64,000 nucleotides of DNA from Bacteroidales bacterium UBA2030 (lineage in GTDB: Bacteria > Bacteroidota > Bacteroidia > Bacteroidales > TTA-H9). Below the pieces are notes generated by a model that did no database searches, was not told the DNA's origin, and saw only the letters and a list, made by a program, of their open reading frames with translations. The translations under genes and the position numbers were made by a program. Position 1 is the first letter of the stretch. Every line of letters begins with the position of its first letter. The stretch covers positions 49,383-113,382 of the forward strand of contig DDBO01000164.1 of NCBI GenBank assembly GCA_002332755.1. Direction: 5' to 3'. This document shows positions 30,763-38,810 of this stretch, in pieces.

Positions 30763-32037
30763 TTATTGAATCATCCCCACACCCACTGTTTCGTTGGTTG
30801 CCTCGTCAATCAAAATAAAACTTCCGGTTGCCCTGTTTTGACGGTATGAATCGAAAACCATAGGCCGTGAAGCCTTTAAAGAAAAGACACCTATTTCATT
30901 CATTTTCAATTCATTCTCGCCAGGTTTTTGCTCCAAGCTATTGATGTCAATCCGACAATGCTGATTTAAGATTTTACATTTGGCCTCGCTGGTTGTCTGG
31001 CGTATAGTATAAAGTTGATTAATATGCATGGGCACCGGATTCATCCAACAAATGGTTGCCTCAAAAGCATTTGAAATGAGGGGTTGACTACCAGGATGAA
31101 CGATTATATTACCTCTTTCCACATCAATATCATCTGCCAGGGTGATAGCCACCGACATGGGAGGAATGGCTTCTTCAATAAAAGTATCTCCAACATGCAT
31201 GGAAGTGATGCGGGAAGACATACCTGAAGGGAGAATGATTACTTCATCACCCACACGAAGAGTTCCAGATTCTATGCGGCCGGCATAGCCCCTGTAATCG
31301 TGATACTTGTCAGAAATGGGCCGAATAACGTACTGCACAGGCATCCGAAGGGGTTTTTCATGTAAATGATTTCTGACATCAATAGATTCAAGTTTCTGAA
31401 GGAGAGTTGGCCCCTGATACCAAGGCATATTAGCCGAAGCTTCAACCACGTTATCACCTAACAAAGCGCTAATGGGGATAAAATGGAGGTCAACTCCGGG
31501 AAGCTTGTCCCCAATTAAGTTAACATCGTTTAATATATGAAGAAAAACCTCCTCGCTGTAATGGACAAGGTCCATTTTATTGATACAGACAATGATATGT
31601 TTTATGCCCAGAAGCCAGGCGATATAGTAATGACGGCGGGTCTGTTCGGTAACTCCGTTACGGGCGTCCACCAGTATGACTGCGGCATGTGCCGTCGAGG
31701 CCCCTGTTACCATATTGCGTGTGTATTGAATATGGCCCGGAGTATCGGCTATAATAAACTTTCTTTTTGGGGTATGAAAATAGCGATAGGCAACATCAAT
31801 GGTTATACCCTGCTGGCGCTCCGAACGCAGACCATCAGTAAATAAAGCAAGGTTGATGTGCTCGTCGCCTTTTTGTAAACTGGCTTTTTTTACAGCTTCC
31901 AATTGGTCTTCAAATATGGACTTGCTGTCGTAAAGTAGCCGACCAATAAGGGTACTTTTCCCATCATCCACGCTGCCTGCGGTTGTGAATCGCAGCAACT
32001 CCATATCAAGGTAACCCCGTGAAGTGTTTTGAGTCAT
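30763..32037 (-). CDS. cysN: Sulfate adenylyltransferase subunit 1 (GTPase)
   Basis: GTP-hydrolysing partner of CysD in making adenosine-5'-phosphosulfate from sulfate and ATP. Seen: 424 residues from the ATG at 32037, 4 nt after the cysD stop. It is an EF-Tu-like GTPase: P-loop GSVDDGKST, DTPGH, and NKMD, followed by two beta-barrel domains. No APS-kinase (CysC) domain is fused. An in-frame ATG at 32082 lies inside cysD and is unlikely. The operon is cysD-cysN; no sulfate-reduction gene (cysC, cysH, cysI) is in the window. Confidence 0.95.
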   Translation of the reverse strand: MTQNTSRGYLDMELLRFTTAGSVDDGKSTLIGRLLYDSKSIFEDQLEAVKKASLQKGDEHINLALFTDGLRSERQQGITIDVAYRYFHTPKRKFIIADTPGHIQYTRNMVTGASTAHAAVILVDARNGVTEQTRRHYYIAWLLGIKHIIVCINKMDLVHYSEEVFLHILNDVNLIGDKLPGVDLHFIPISALLGDNVVEASANMPWYQGPTLLQKLESIDVRNHLHEKPLRMPVQYVIRPISDKYHDYRGYAGRIESGTLRVGDEVIILPSGMSSRITSMHVGDTFIEEAIPPMSVAITLADDIDVERGNIIVHPGSQPLISNAFEATICWMNPVPMHINQLYTIRQTTSEAKCKILNQHCRIDINSLEQKPGENELKMNEIGVFSLKASRPMVFDSYRQNRATGSFILIDEATNETVGVGMIQ

Positions 32038-32041
32038 GACT

Positions 32042-32959
32042 TTAAAAGTATCCTTCCTTTTTACGATCTTCCATGGCAGCATCGGAGCGCTTATCGTCCC
32101 AACGAGAGCCTCTTTCGGTTACACGCGAAGCGGCAATTTCTTCAATGATATCTTCCAGGTCGTCGGCTTGAGAGAGTGTCAGGCCTGTACAGGTAATATC
32201 TCCAATAGTCCGACAGCGCACTTCCTTTTCTTCAATTTTTTCTTCTGGCTTCAGTTTCATAAATGGGGCATAGGCCAACCACACGCCATCGCGGCAAAAT
32301 ACTTTGCGCCGATGAGTGAAGTAAATACTTGGCATTTCAATTTTCTCGAGATAAATGTATTGCCAGACATCCATTTCCGTCCAGTTGCTTATCGGAAATA
32401 CCCTAAAATGCTCCCCTAAATGTTTTTTCCCGTTGAAAATGTTCCAGAGCTCAGGGCGCTGATTTTTAGGATCCCACTGACCGAACTCGTCGCGATGTGA
32501 AAAAAACCTTTCCTTGGCCCTTGCCTTTTCTTCGTCGCGTCGGGCTCCTCCCATGGCAGCATCAAACTTGTATTGTTCAATAGTATCGAGCAAGGTAGTA
32601 GTCTGCAAAACGTTGCGACTGGCATTGTATCCGGTTTCTTCCTTTACCCGTCCTTTATCTATGCTTTCCTGCACCGACCCTACAATAAGCCTTGCACCAA
32701 TACGCTCTACTAATCTGTCGCGATACTCTATGGTTTCCGGGAAATTGTGACCCGTATCGATATGCAGAAGCGGAAAAGGTAATGGAGCAGGCCAAAAGGC
32801 TTTCAGGGAGAGGTGAACAAGAACAATGGAATCTTTACCTCCTGAAAACAGCAATACCGGACGCTCAAACTGGGCGGCTACCTCTCTTATTACATAAATG
32901 GCCTCGGCTTCTAGTTCCCTGAGATGATTTATCCGGATCGTTCCTTTTGATGATTCCAT
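32042..32959 (-). CDS. cysD: Sulfate adenylyltransferase subunit 2
   Basis: Catalytic subunit making adenosine-5'-phosphosulfate. Seen: 305 residues from the ATG at 32959, close to the usual 300. The PP-loop motif LLFSGGKDSIV is near residue 36, with HIDTGHNFPETIEYRD, GGARRDEEKARAKER and the C-terminal arginine-rich tail. Longer starts at 32971 or 33007 are possible, but a TAACTTTG box at 32975-32982 predicts transcription beginning close to 32968, favouring 32959. Confidence 0.96.
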   Translation of the reverse strand: MESSKGTIRINHLRELEAEAIYVIREVAAQFERPVLLFSGGKDSIVLVHLSLKAFWPAPLPFPLLHIDTGHNFPETIEYRDRLVERIGARLIVGSVQESIDKGRVKEETGYNASRNVLQTTTLLDTIEQYKFDAAMGGARRDEEKARAKERFFSHRDEFGQWDPKNQRPELWNIFNGKKHLGEHFRVFPISNWTEMDVWQYIYLEKIEMPSIYFTHRRKVFCRDGVWLAYAPFMKLKPEEKIEEKEVRCRTIGDITCTGLTLSQADDLEDIIEEIAASRVTERGSRWDDKRSDAAMEDRKKEGYF

Positions 32960-32974
32960 GACTTTTTGCATGCG

Positions 32975-32982
32975 CAAAGTTA
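32975..32982 (-). promoter_or_regulatory. -7 element (TAACTTTG) of cysDN
   Basis: On the minus strand TAACTTTG fits TAnnTTTG. It lies 15 nt before the cysD ATG and directly after the capsule operon terminator, so cysDN would be an independent unit with a very short leader. Confidence 0.55.
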
Positions 32983-32993
32983 CAAAATGCCCT

Positions 32994-33025
32994 ATAAAAA
33001 AAGCCACCCATGGAAGGATGGCTTT
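32994..33025 (-). terminator. Terminator of the wza-wzc operon
   Basis: A 10-bp stem on the minus strand (AAAGCCATCC with GGGTGGCTTT, one G-T pair) with a 6-nt loop, followed by a T run. It lies about 25 nt past the tyrosine-kinase stop. Confidence 0.85.
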
Positions 33026-33049
33026 GGGGTATTATTAATTTCCTGATAA

Positions 33050-35557
33050 TCACGATTTCTTAAAAATACGCTTGAGCAAGGATTCCTTTTCAACCTCCTT
33101 ATCGTCTGAATAGTAGCCATAACCATAGCCATAGCCGTATCCATAACCATAGCCATAACCATAACCGTATCCATAACCATAGCCATAGCCGTATCCATAG
33201 CCATAAATACTCTTGGCCAGTTTCACATCGTTAACCAGGATAACAAAGTTGGCGATCTTCCTGCTTTCTATATCCTGAATAATACTTGCAAATACCTTCT
33301 TATTTGTAACACCCTGACGAACTACAAAAACGTTATGATCGGAATATTTAGTGAGCAGGAAGGCATCAGTAACCACTCCCACAGGAGGAGTATCAATAAT
33401 GATAAAATCGTATCTTTTCTTCAACTCAGCAAAAAGTGTATCTGTTTTGGGCGAAGCAATCAACTCAGCAGGATTGGGAGGCACTGGGCCGGCCATCACT
33501 ACATCCAGATTTTCGATCTGAGTCTGTTGTATGATATCTTCTATCTGACTTTTACCAATAAGGTAAGAACTTACACCCTCAGTATTGGAAAGCCCGAAAT
33601 CTTGATAGAGCTTTGGCTTACGCAAGTCGAAACCAATTAAAACCACTTTTTTATCGTAAAGTGACAAAATGGTAGCCAGATTGATGGCTGTAAAAGTTTT
33701 ACCGGCACTCACAATATCAGAAGTTATGAGGACCGTAAACTTTTCTTTGTCTTTCGACAAAAACTGCAAGTTGGTTCGCACTCCCCTGAAAGCTTCCGAG
33801 ATACTTGATTTGGGCGATTCTGCTACTACCATTTTGGTCTCCTTTAAGGAGTGTGGAATGTGGCCAATAATGGGCAATTTGGTTACACGCTCTATGTCTT
33901 TTTTCTCCATGATTTTGTCGTTCATGAAGTCTTTCAAATAAACATAGGAAGCAGGCAATACAAACCCTAAGATCAAGGCTATCAAATAATTGAGTCCTTT
34001 CTTGGGGAAAATAGGGCTCTGTCCTTCAGCCCTGGCCTGGTCAATAATTTCGTTGTCGGGCAGGTTTGATGCCTTTGTAATCTGTGCCTCAGCACGCTTT
34101 TGCAATAAAAATGTAAACAGACTGTTCTGTAAGTTAAATTCCCGCTCAAAATTTAACAATTTCCGCTGACTGGTGGGCAATTGGTTGATACGAGAATTCA
34201 TCAAAGCCACCCTCTGTTCTATATCCTTGAGAGCAATCTGGGAAGTGCTGATAATATTGCTAATGTTTTCGATGAGGTTGAGCCGTGCATTTTTAATCTT
34301 GCTTTCCACCTGCACAATGGCGGGGTTACGAGGAGTGGAATTAAGGAGCAAAGCGGCCTTTTCCTCATAGAGTGCCGTCAGATTTTTAATTAGCTCGGCC
34401 AAGACAGGGTCATCAATACCAATGGCTGAAGGGACAATAATATCGTTAATATCTTCTTTGGTCTGCAAATACTCTTTGAGGTAGTTATAATATTTATTTT
34501 TGACCAGCAGTTCTGCCCTTTGCTTGTCTAAGTCTTTTAAATAGGTAAAAACTTGCTGTGCCTCGAAATCGAGTTGCATGATTTTGGTTTCTTTTCGGAA
34601 TCCCTCCAGTTGAGATTCAGCAAGGCTCAAAGAGTCGCGGATACCAATCAGTTCTCTGTCTATAAACTCGATTGTTTTTGTGGCAATCATGTTCTTGCGG
34701 TTCAATCCCCGCTCTAAATATTTTGATGTCAGAGTGTTCAGAAAATCAACGGTTTTCTCTATATGTGTACCTTTGGCTTTAATCTCCAGAATAGAAGCCT
34801 CGCGGTTGATAGGCTCTATCTTCATGTTGGATAGTTCCCGTACCAATCCCGGCAAATCGTTGAAAGTGAAGAACATTCTTTTATTGATATGCTCATCAGG
34901 ATTGAAATTAAAATTGAGCAATACTTTAAATTTGTAGAATTCACTGGAAACTTCATCGCCAAAGTCATAGGTTTTACTAATATTGATGGCTTTAGCCTCA
35001 ATGGTTTCCTGGTTTTCCTTTTCTAAGAAACGGTTATTCGAAAAGTCATAGAGTTTTACATTCTCTCCTTCGGTTTCAAGTTTAAATTGCCTGCTATTCA
35101 ATATAGTAACATAAAACCTCAGGTTTACAGGCTGTGGATGAGTACTGTCGTAATATACCGTGAACGGAGACTTTTTGTATAACTCCTTGGTAATAAAGTT
35201 GTTTTCCGAAAAATAAGTTACATTTACATTAAGTGCTTTTACTGCCTCGGCAGCAAGGGTGTAGCTTTTAAGAATTCCTAATTCGTTTTGCACATTTTGC
35301 TGGGTACCCAAAAAGCCCAGTCCCATAAGTGCCTGAGCATTTAACTCTTTGTTTGTTTTATCTTGAATAAGTACCGTTGTCGATACCTCATAAACCGGTC
35401 GGGTATATTTGTTGAACAAAAAGGCTATAACCAATGCCACGAAAATGGTGAGAGCGAAAAAATACCAGTAATGGAAAAATTTGAAAAATATCTGCTTCAG
35501 ATCAATGCTTTCTTCCTGTTGCTGAAGCTCGTCAAAATTCAGATTATTATTAACCAC
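33050..35557 (-). CDS. Polysaccharide-export tyrosine autokinase (Wzc-type) with Tyr-Gly tail
   Basis: Seen: 835 residues. Wzz domain with membrane segments near residues 35 and 510 flanking a long periplasmic coiled coil; then a BY-kinase domain with Walker A ITSDIVSAGKTFTAINLA (about 610-627; the P-loop is SAGKT), Walker A' VVLIGFDLRKP and Walker B FIIIDTPPVG. The C-terminus carries 15 consecutive Tyr-Gly pairs before SDDKEVEKE and a basic end. Known: Wzc autophosphorylates a C-terminal tyrosine cluster, and cycling of that phosphorylation drives capsule or exopolysaccharide polymer export with the Wza channel, encoded 33 nt upstream. The Tyr-Gly array is the likely phosphorylated cluster (inference). 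No polysaccharide glycosyltransferases are adjacent. Confidence 0.93.
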   Translation of the reverse strand: MVNNNLNFDELQQQEESIDLKQIFFKFFHYWYFFALTIFVALVIAFLFNKYTRPVYEVSTTVLIQDKTNKELNAQALMGLGFLGTQQNVQNELGILKSYTLAAEAVKALNVNVTYFSENNFITKELYKKSPFTVYYDSTHPQPVNLRFYVTILNSRQFKLETEGENVKLYDFSNNRFLEKENQETIEAKAINISKTYDFGDEVSSEFYKFKVLLNFNFNPDEHINKRMFFTFNDLPGLVRELSNMKIEPINREASILEIKAKGTHIEKTVDFLNTLTSKYLERGLNRKNMIATKTIEFIDRELIGIRDSLSLAESQLEGFRKETKIMQLDFEAQQVFTYLKDLDKQRAELLVKNKYYNYLKEYLQTKEDINDIIVPSAIGIDDPVLAELIKNLTALYEEKAALLLNSTPRNPAIVQVESKIKNARLNLIENISNIISTSQIALKDIEQRVALMNSRINQLPTSQRKLLNFEREFNLQNSLFTFLLQKRAEAQITKASNLPDNEIIDQARAEGQSPIFPKKGLNYLIALILGFVLPASYVYLKDFMNDKIMEKKDIERVTKLPIIGHIPHSLKETKMVVAESPKSSISEAFRGVRTNLQFLSKDKEKFTVLITSDIVSAGKTFTAINLATILSLYDKKVVLIGFDLRKPKLYQDFGLSNTEGVSSYLIGKSQIEDIIQQTQIENLDVVMAGPVPPNPAELIASPKTDTLFAELKKRYDFIIIDTPPVGVVTDAFLLTKYSDHNVFVVRQGVTNKKVFASIIQDIESRKIANFVILVNDVKLAKSIYGYGYGYGYGYGYGYGYGYGYGYGYGYGYGYYSDDKEVEKESLLKRIFKKS
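33115..33204 (-). repeat. Coding hexanucleotide array: 15 Tyr-Gly units
   Basis: Fifteen 6-nt units (ATGGCT/ATGGTT/ATACGG variants on the minus strand) encode Tyr-Gly. Variants recur in 24-30-nt blocks, so the array looks like a small minisatellite built on a hexamer and may change length by slippage in steps of two residues without breaking the frame. Confidence 0.95.
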
Positions 35558-35590
35558 TTTTTCAAGACTTTAAGAGTTAGACACTTATAC

Positions 35591-36385
35591 TTATTTCTTA
35601 AAATAATTGAGTATGAGGAGTGTAGTAGTGATAGTAGAAAACAATAAAGTGTAGGGGAAGTCAGCGAAGGCAAATTGTTTTCCACGGAGGGGTTCCACGT
35701 ATATGATATCATTCGGCAACAGGTAAAAATAAGGCGATTCAAGAAAATCCTTATGAGTTAGGCTTATCCTGTGCAATTCAGCACCCTTTTGCGTTTGTCT
35801 TACAAGAACTACTTTGTTTTTATTTGAAAATACGGTAAGGTCTCCGGCTTTCGACAGTGCCTCAAACATATTGATTTTATCCTGATAGATAAGGTAAGTC
35901 CCTGGATTTTTAACCTCTCCCAAAATCGTAATTTTAAAATTCACCAGTTTCACAACAACAGTAGTCTCTTTGAGGTATTGATCAATAATATCCTGCAGTT
36001 TGGATTTGATTTGTTCAACTGTCAGCCCTTCTACCTGAATTTTTCCTACAAAAGGAAATTGTATGTAACCCGAGTCGTTAACTGTGTAGGAGCTCAAATA
36101 GATACTTGCTTCTGTATAGGCCGATGACATAGAGCGATTAGCATCGTCGTAGTTAAAAAACTTGTAGGTTTTTTCATCAAGGCTCTGAACCTTAATATAC
36201 AGGTTGTCTCCCACTTTAACTTTATAATCCGGCCGGGGGGCAAATTCAAATTGGTTAATATTTTCCTTCCCTGCCATGGATTGAAAGTACTTGATTTTTT
36301 TTTGAGGAACACATCCAACGGCCATAATAGCTGCTAATAGCGCTAAAAGTGCGAATCGAGACAGTTTTTTGAAACTTTTTTTCAT
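35591..36385 (-). CDS. Polysaccharide-export outer-membrane lipoprotein (Wza-type)
   Basis: Seen: 264 residues from the ATG at 36385, chosen because a lipoprotein signal follows (LLALLAAIMAVGC, lipidated Cys near residue 25); an in-frame ATG at 36466 would place 27 unrelated residues before it. A polysaccharide-export (PES) domain begins DYKVKVGDNLYIKV near residue 53, then SLBB-type segments (GEVKNPGTYLI) and a C-terminal hydrophobic segment. Known: Wza forms the octameric outer-membrane channel for capsule or exopolysaccharide. It is the first gene of an operon with the tyrosine kinase. Confidence 0.9.
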   Translation of the reverse strand: MKKSFKKLSRFALLALLAAIMAVGCVPQKKIKYFQSMAGKENINQFEFAPRPDYKVKVGDNLYIKVQSLDEKTYKFFNYDDANRSMSSAYTEASIYLSSYTVNDSGYIQFPFVGKIQVEGLTVEQIKSKLQDIIDQYLKETTVVVKLVNFKITILGEVKNPGTYLIYQDKINMFEALSKAGDLTVFSNKNKVVLVRQTQKGAELHRISLTHKDFLESPYFYLLPNDIIYVEPLRGKQFAFADFPYTLLFSTITTTLLILNYFKK

Positions 36386-36519
36386 TACAAAATGTTTAAA
36401 GTACAAAAAGACACAACCCTCCGCTGCTTCTCGAAAGGAAAGGCTGCTGGCCGACCTGGTAAACATCTGTGGCTTTTAAGACCTTTGAAAAGCATTGCAG
36501 GGTAAGTTGAACGCATAGG

Positions 36520-36527
36520 CAAAGATA
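36520..36527 (-). promoter_or_regulatory. -7 element (TATCTTTG) of the wza-wzc operon
   Basis: TATCTTTG on the minus strand fits TAnnTTTG. It would give a leader of roughly 125 nt before the wza ATG, long enough to carry regulation; no known riboswitch is recognised in it. Confidence 0.45.
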
Positions 36528-36587
36528 AATGTTTTATTGATACTGAAAATTTATTGAAAAATTTTATCTACCAAAATTCTAAACGTT

Positions 36588-37259
36588 ATGGCATCATTAA
36601 TGGACCCCATTGGAAAACTGATGGGATTAAGGTACAAATCACATCCCTGGCATGGAGTGGAGATTGGGGCGATGGCACCGGAAATTGTAACTGCTTTCAT
36701 TGAAATGGTACCCACCGACACGGTCAAGTATGAAGTTGATAAAGCCACAGGCTATCTCCGAATCGACAGACCCCAACGCTATTCTAGTCTTGTGCCGGCC
36801 CTTTATGGTTTTATTCCTCAAACTTTCAGCGGTGACGAGGTTGCTGCCCTTGCAGCCGACAAAACCGGACGTCCTGATATTAAAGGAGATGGAGATCCCA
36901 TGGATATTTGTATTCTCACCGAAAAAGAAATCAGCCATGGCGATATTTTAGTATCTGCCCGACCTATTGGTGGCCTTCGTATGGTCGATGGGAACTTAAG
37001 CGACGATAAAATAATTGCCGTTTTACAAAATGACCTTGTTTACGACCAATATCAAGACATAGAAGACGTTCCTGCGCTGGTAATAGAACGACTCAGACAT
37101 TATTTTCTTACCTACAAAGACATCCCCGGAGCCGACAAACGCAATGCTGAAGTAACCCACATCTTTGGCCGTGAAGAGGCATTAGACCTCATCCGTCGCT
37201 CCATGCGCGATTACAACCACAAATTTGATAATCTCAGAAAAGTGCTGTCGGACTATTAA
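36588..37259 (+). CDS. ppa: Inorganic pyrophosphatase (family I, soluble)
   Basis: Hydrolyses PPi to two phosphates. Seen: 223 residues. The metal-binding signature DGDPMDICIL lies near residue 105, preceded by the active-site Glu and Lys region VKYEVDKATG and by RPQRYSSLVPALYGFIPQT. Family I proteins are often near 175-220 residues, so the length fits. Its presence alongside a PPi-dependent phosphofructokinase means PPi hydrolysis and PPi-driven glycolysis must be balanced (inference). It is divergent from the capsule operon. Confidence 0.94.
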   Translation: MASLMDPIGKLMGLRYKSHPWHGVEIGAMAPEIVTAFIEMVPTDTVKYEVDKATGYLRIDRPQRYSSLVPALYGFIPQTFSGDEVAALAADKTGRPDIKGDGDPMDICILTEKEISHGDILVSARPIGGLRMVDGNLSDDKIIAVLQNDLVYDQYQDIEDVPALVIERLRHYFLTYKDIPGADKRNAEVTHIFGREEALDLIRRSMRDYNHKFDNLRKVLSDY

Positions 37260-37331
37260 AGTATTTAGTTGCGGCTTATAATTTCCTTTAACTTAGCAGG
37301 ACTTAAAATTACCTGCTAAAATTTATTTGCC

Positions 37332-38711
37332 ATGGAAATTACACCCAATGAGGAAACTAAAGTACGCAAGAATGGTAAAAACGGAAAACGCAAGATTTTC
37401 GTTCTCGATACTTCAGTAATCCTTTACAACCACCGCTCTATCTATAGCTTCCAGGACAATGATATTGCCATTCCCATCACAGTGCTTGAAGAACTGGACA
37501 ATTTCAAAAAAGGGAATGAAACAAAAAACTACGAAGCCAGGGAGTTTATTCGTGAGATGGATAAGCTTTCTCTTAAACGCAACCTGAACGATTGGATACA
37601 ACTCGGACAACCTGGGGCGGGTAGCCTCAAAGTAATACTCGACGAGCACAATGCTCAAACCATTCAACATATCTTTGGAGGCTATAAAAACGATCACCGC
37701 ATTTTAAATGCTGCACTCATTCTTAGCCAGCAATACCCTGATAGAAAGGTAATATTGGTCTCAAAAGACATCAATCTTCGCATCAAAGCCAAGGCACTGG
37801 GGTTGCAGGCCGAAGACTACGAAACAGGTAAAATTAAGGACATTGAAAGCCTGGATACCGGTAAACGAATCTTATCCAAGGTGAGCGTGAAGGCATTGGC
37901 CAAACTTTGGGAAAAAGGATATTGCAAACCGTCGGAAATCGGCGAAAAAGAACCTGTTCCGAACTACTACTATATTTTACAAAATGGTGATGAAAATGCT
38001 GATCCTACCCTCGCTTTTTACAATCCCATAAGCGGGATGATTGAACGCATTGATAAGCAGGCTGTTCAGCGCATCATGCCTCGAAACCCTGAACAGGTGT
38101 TTGCTTTACATGCCATCATGAATCCCAATGTAAAACTGGTAACCCTGATTGGCGTGGCCGGTACCGGTAAGACACTCTTAGCCCTTGCCGGGGCATTAGA
38201 GCAACGACGATTGTTCAAACAAATTTACCTGGCCCGTCCCATTGTTCCCTTAAGCAACAAAGAGCTGGGTTTCCTTCCAGGAGATGCTGCCGAGAAAATT
38301 AGCCCTTACATGGAGCCACTCTACGACAATTTGAAATTCATAAAAAACCAATACGGTGAACGTGATAAAGAATACAAAGCCTACGACGAAATGCTGCAAA
38401 ACGAAAAGATTGTTATCTCACCGCTGGCATTTATCCGAGGACGTAGTCTTTCGAACATTTGCTTTATTGTTGATGAAGCCCAGAATCTCACGCCTCACGA
38501 AGTAAAAACCATCATCACCCGCGCAGGCGAGGGCACTAAAATAATTTTTACCGGCGATATTTATCAAATTGATACGCCTTATCTCGACACTCAGTCCAAC
38601 GGGCTCTCTTATCTGGTGGATAAAGTCAGAAAACATCCCATTTATGCTCACGTAAAGCTTGAAAAAGGAGAACGCTCAGAACTGGCCAATTTGGCCAATG
38701 ATTTGTTATAA
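37332..38711 (+). CDS. PIN domain-PhoH ATPase fusion
   Basis: Seen: 459 residues. The N-terminal PIN nuclease domain (about 18-160) has acidic residues in VLDTSVILYN, LEELDNFK and SKDINLRIKA. The C-terminal PhoH domain (about 250-459) has Walker A GVAGTGKTLLA, Walker B FIVDEAQNLTP and FTGDIYQID. Known: PIN-PhoH (PhoH2) proteins unwind and cleave RNA in mycobacteria. A second, PIN-less PhoH gene is at 49362. The ATG lies 2 nt after a TTTATTTG box, so the mRNA may have almost no leader. Confidence 0.92.
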   Translation: MEITPNEETKVRKNGKNGKRKIFVLDTSVILYNHRSIYSFQDNDIAIPITVLEELDNFKKGNETKNYEAREFIREMDKLSLKRNLNDWIQLGQPGAGSLKVILDEHNAQTIQHIFGGYKNDHRILNAALILSQQYPDRKVILVSKDINLRIKAKALGLQAEDYETGKIKDIESLDTGKRILSKVSVKALAKLWEKGYCKPSEIGEKEPVPNYYYILQNGDENADPTLAFYNPISGMIERIDKQAVQRIMPRNPEQVFALHAIMNPNVKLVTLIGVAGTGKTLLALAGALEQRRLFKQIYLARPIVPLSNKELGFLPGDAAEKISPYMEPLYDNLKFIKNQYGERDKEYKAYDEMLQNEKIVISPLAFIRGRSLSNICFIVDEAQNLTPHEVKTIITRAGEGTKIIFTGDIYQIDTPYLDTQSNGLSYLVDKVRKHPIYAHVKLEKGERSELANLANDLL

Positions 38712-38747
38712 GAAGCCATTTTGGTTTTTCATAAACGTATTTTTCGG

Positions 38748-38774
38748 AAGCCCCAGCCTATCACGGGGCTTTTT
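38748..38774 (+). terminator. Terminator of the PIN-PhoH gene
   Basis: A 7-bp stem (AAGCCCC with GGGGCTT) with a 10-nt loop, followed by T residues. Confidence 0.7.
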
Positions 38775-38810
38775 GTATATTGCATTGCCAAACAATAGAA
38801 TCCTACACCA

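Noticed and set aside
33115..33204. CRISPR-like regular repeat
   Set aside because: The 6-nt period is in frame inside a kinase gene and encodes Tyr-Gly pairs; there are no spacers.
36386..36513. Riboswitch or attenuator in the long wza leader
   Set aside because: The leader is long, but no known riboswitch core or clear terminator/antiterminator pair could be identified by eye.
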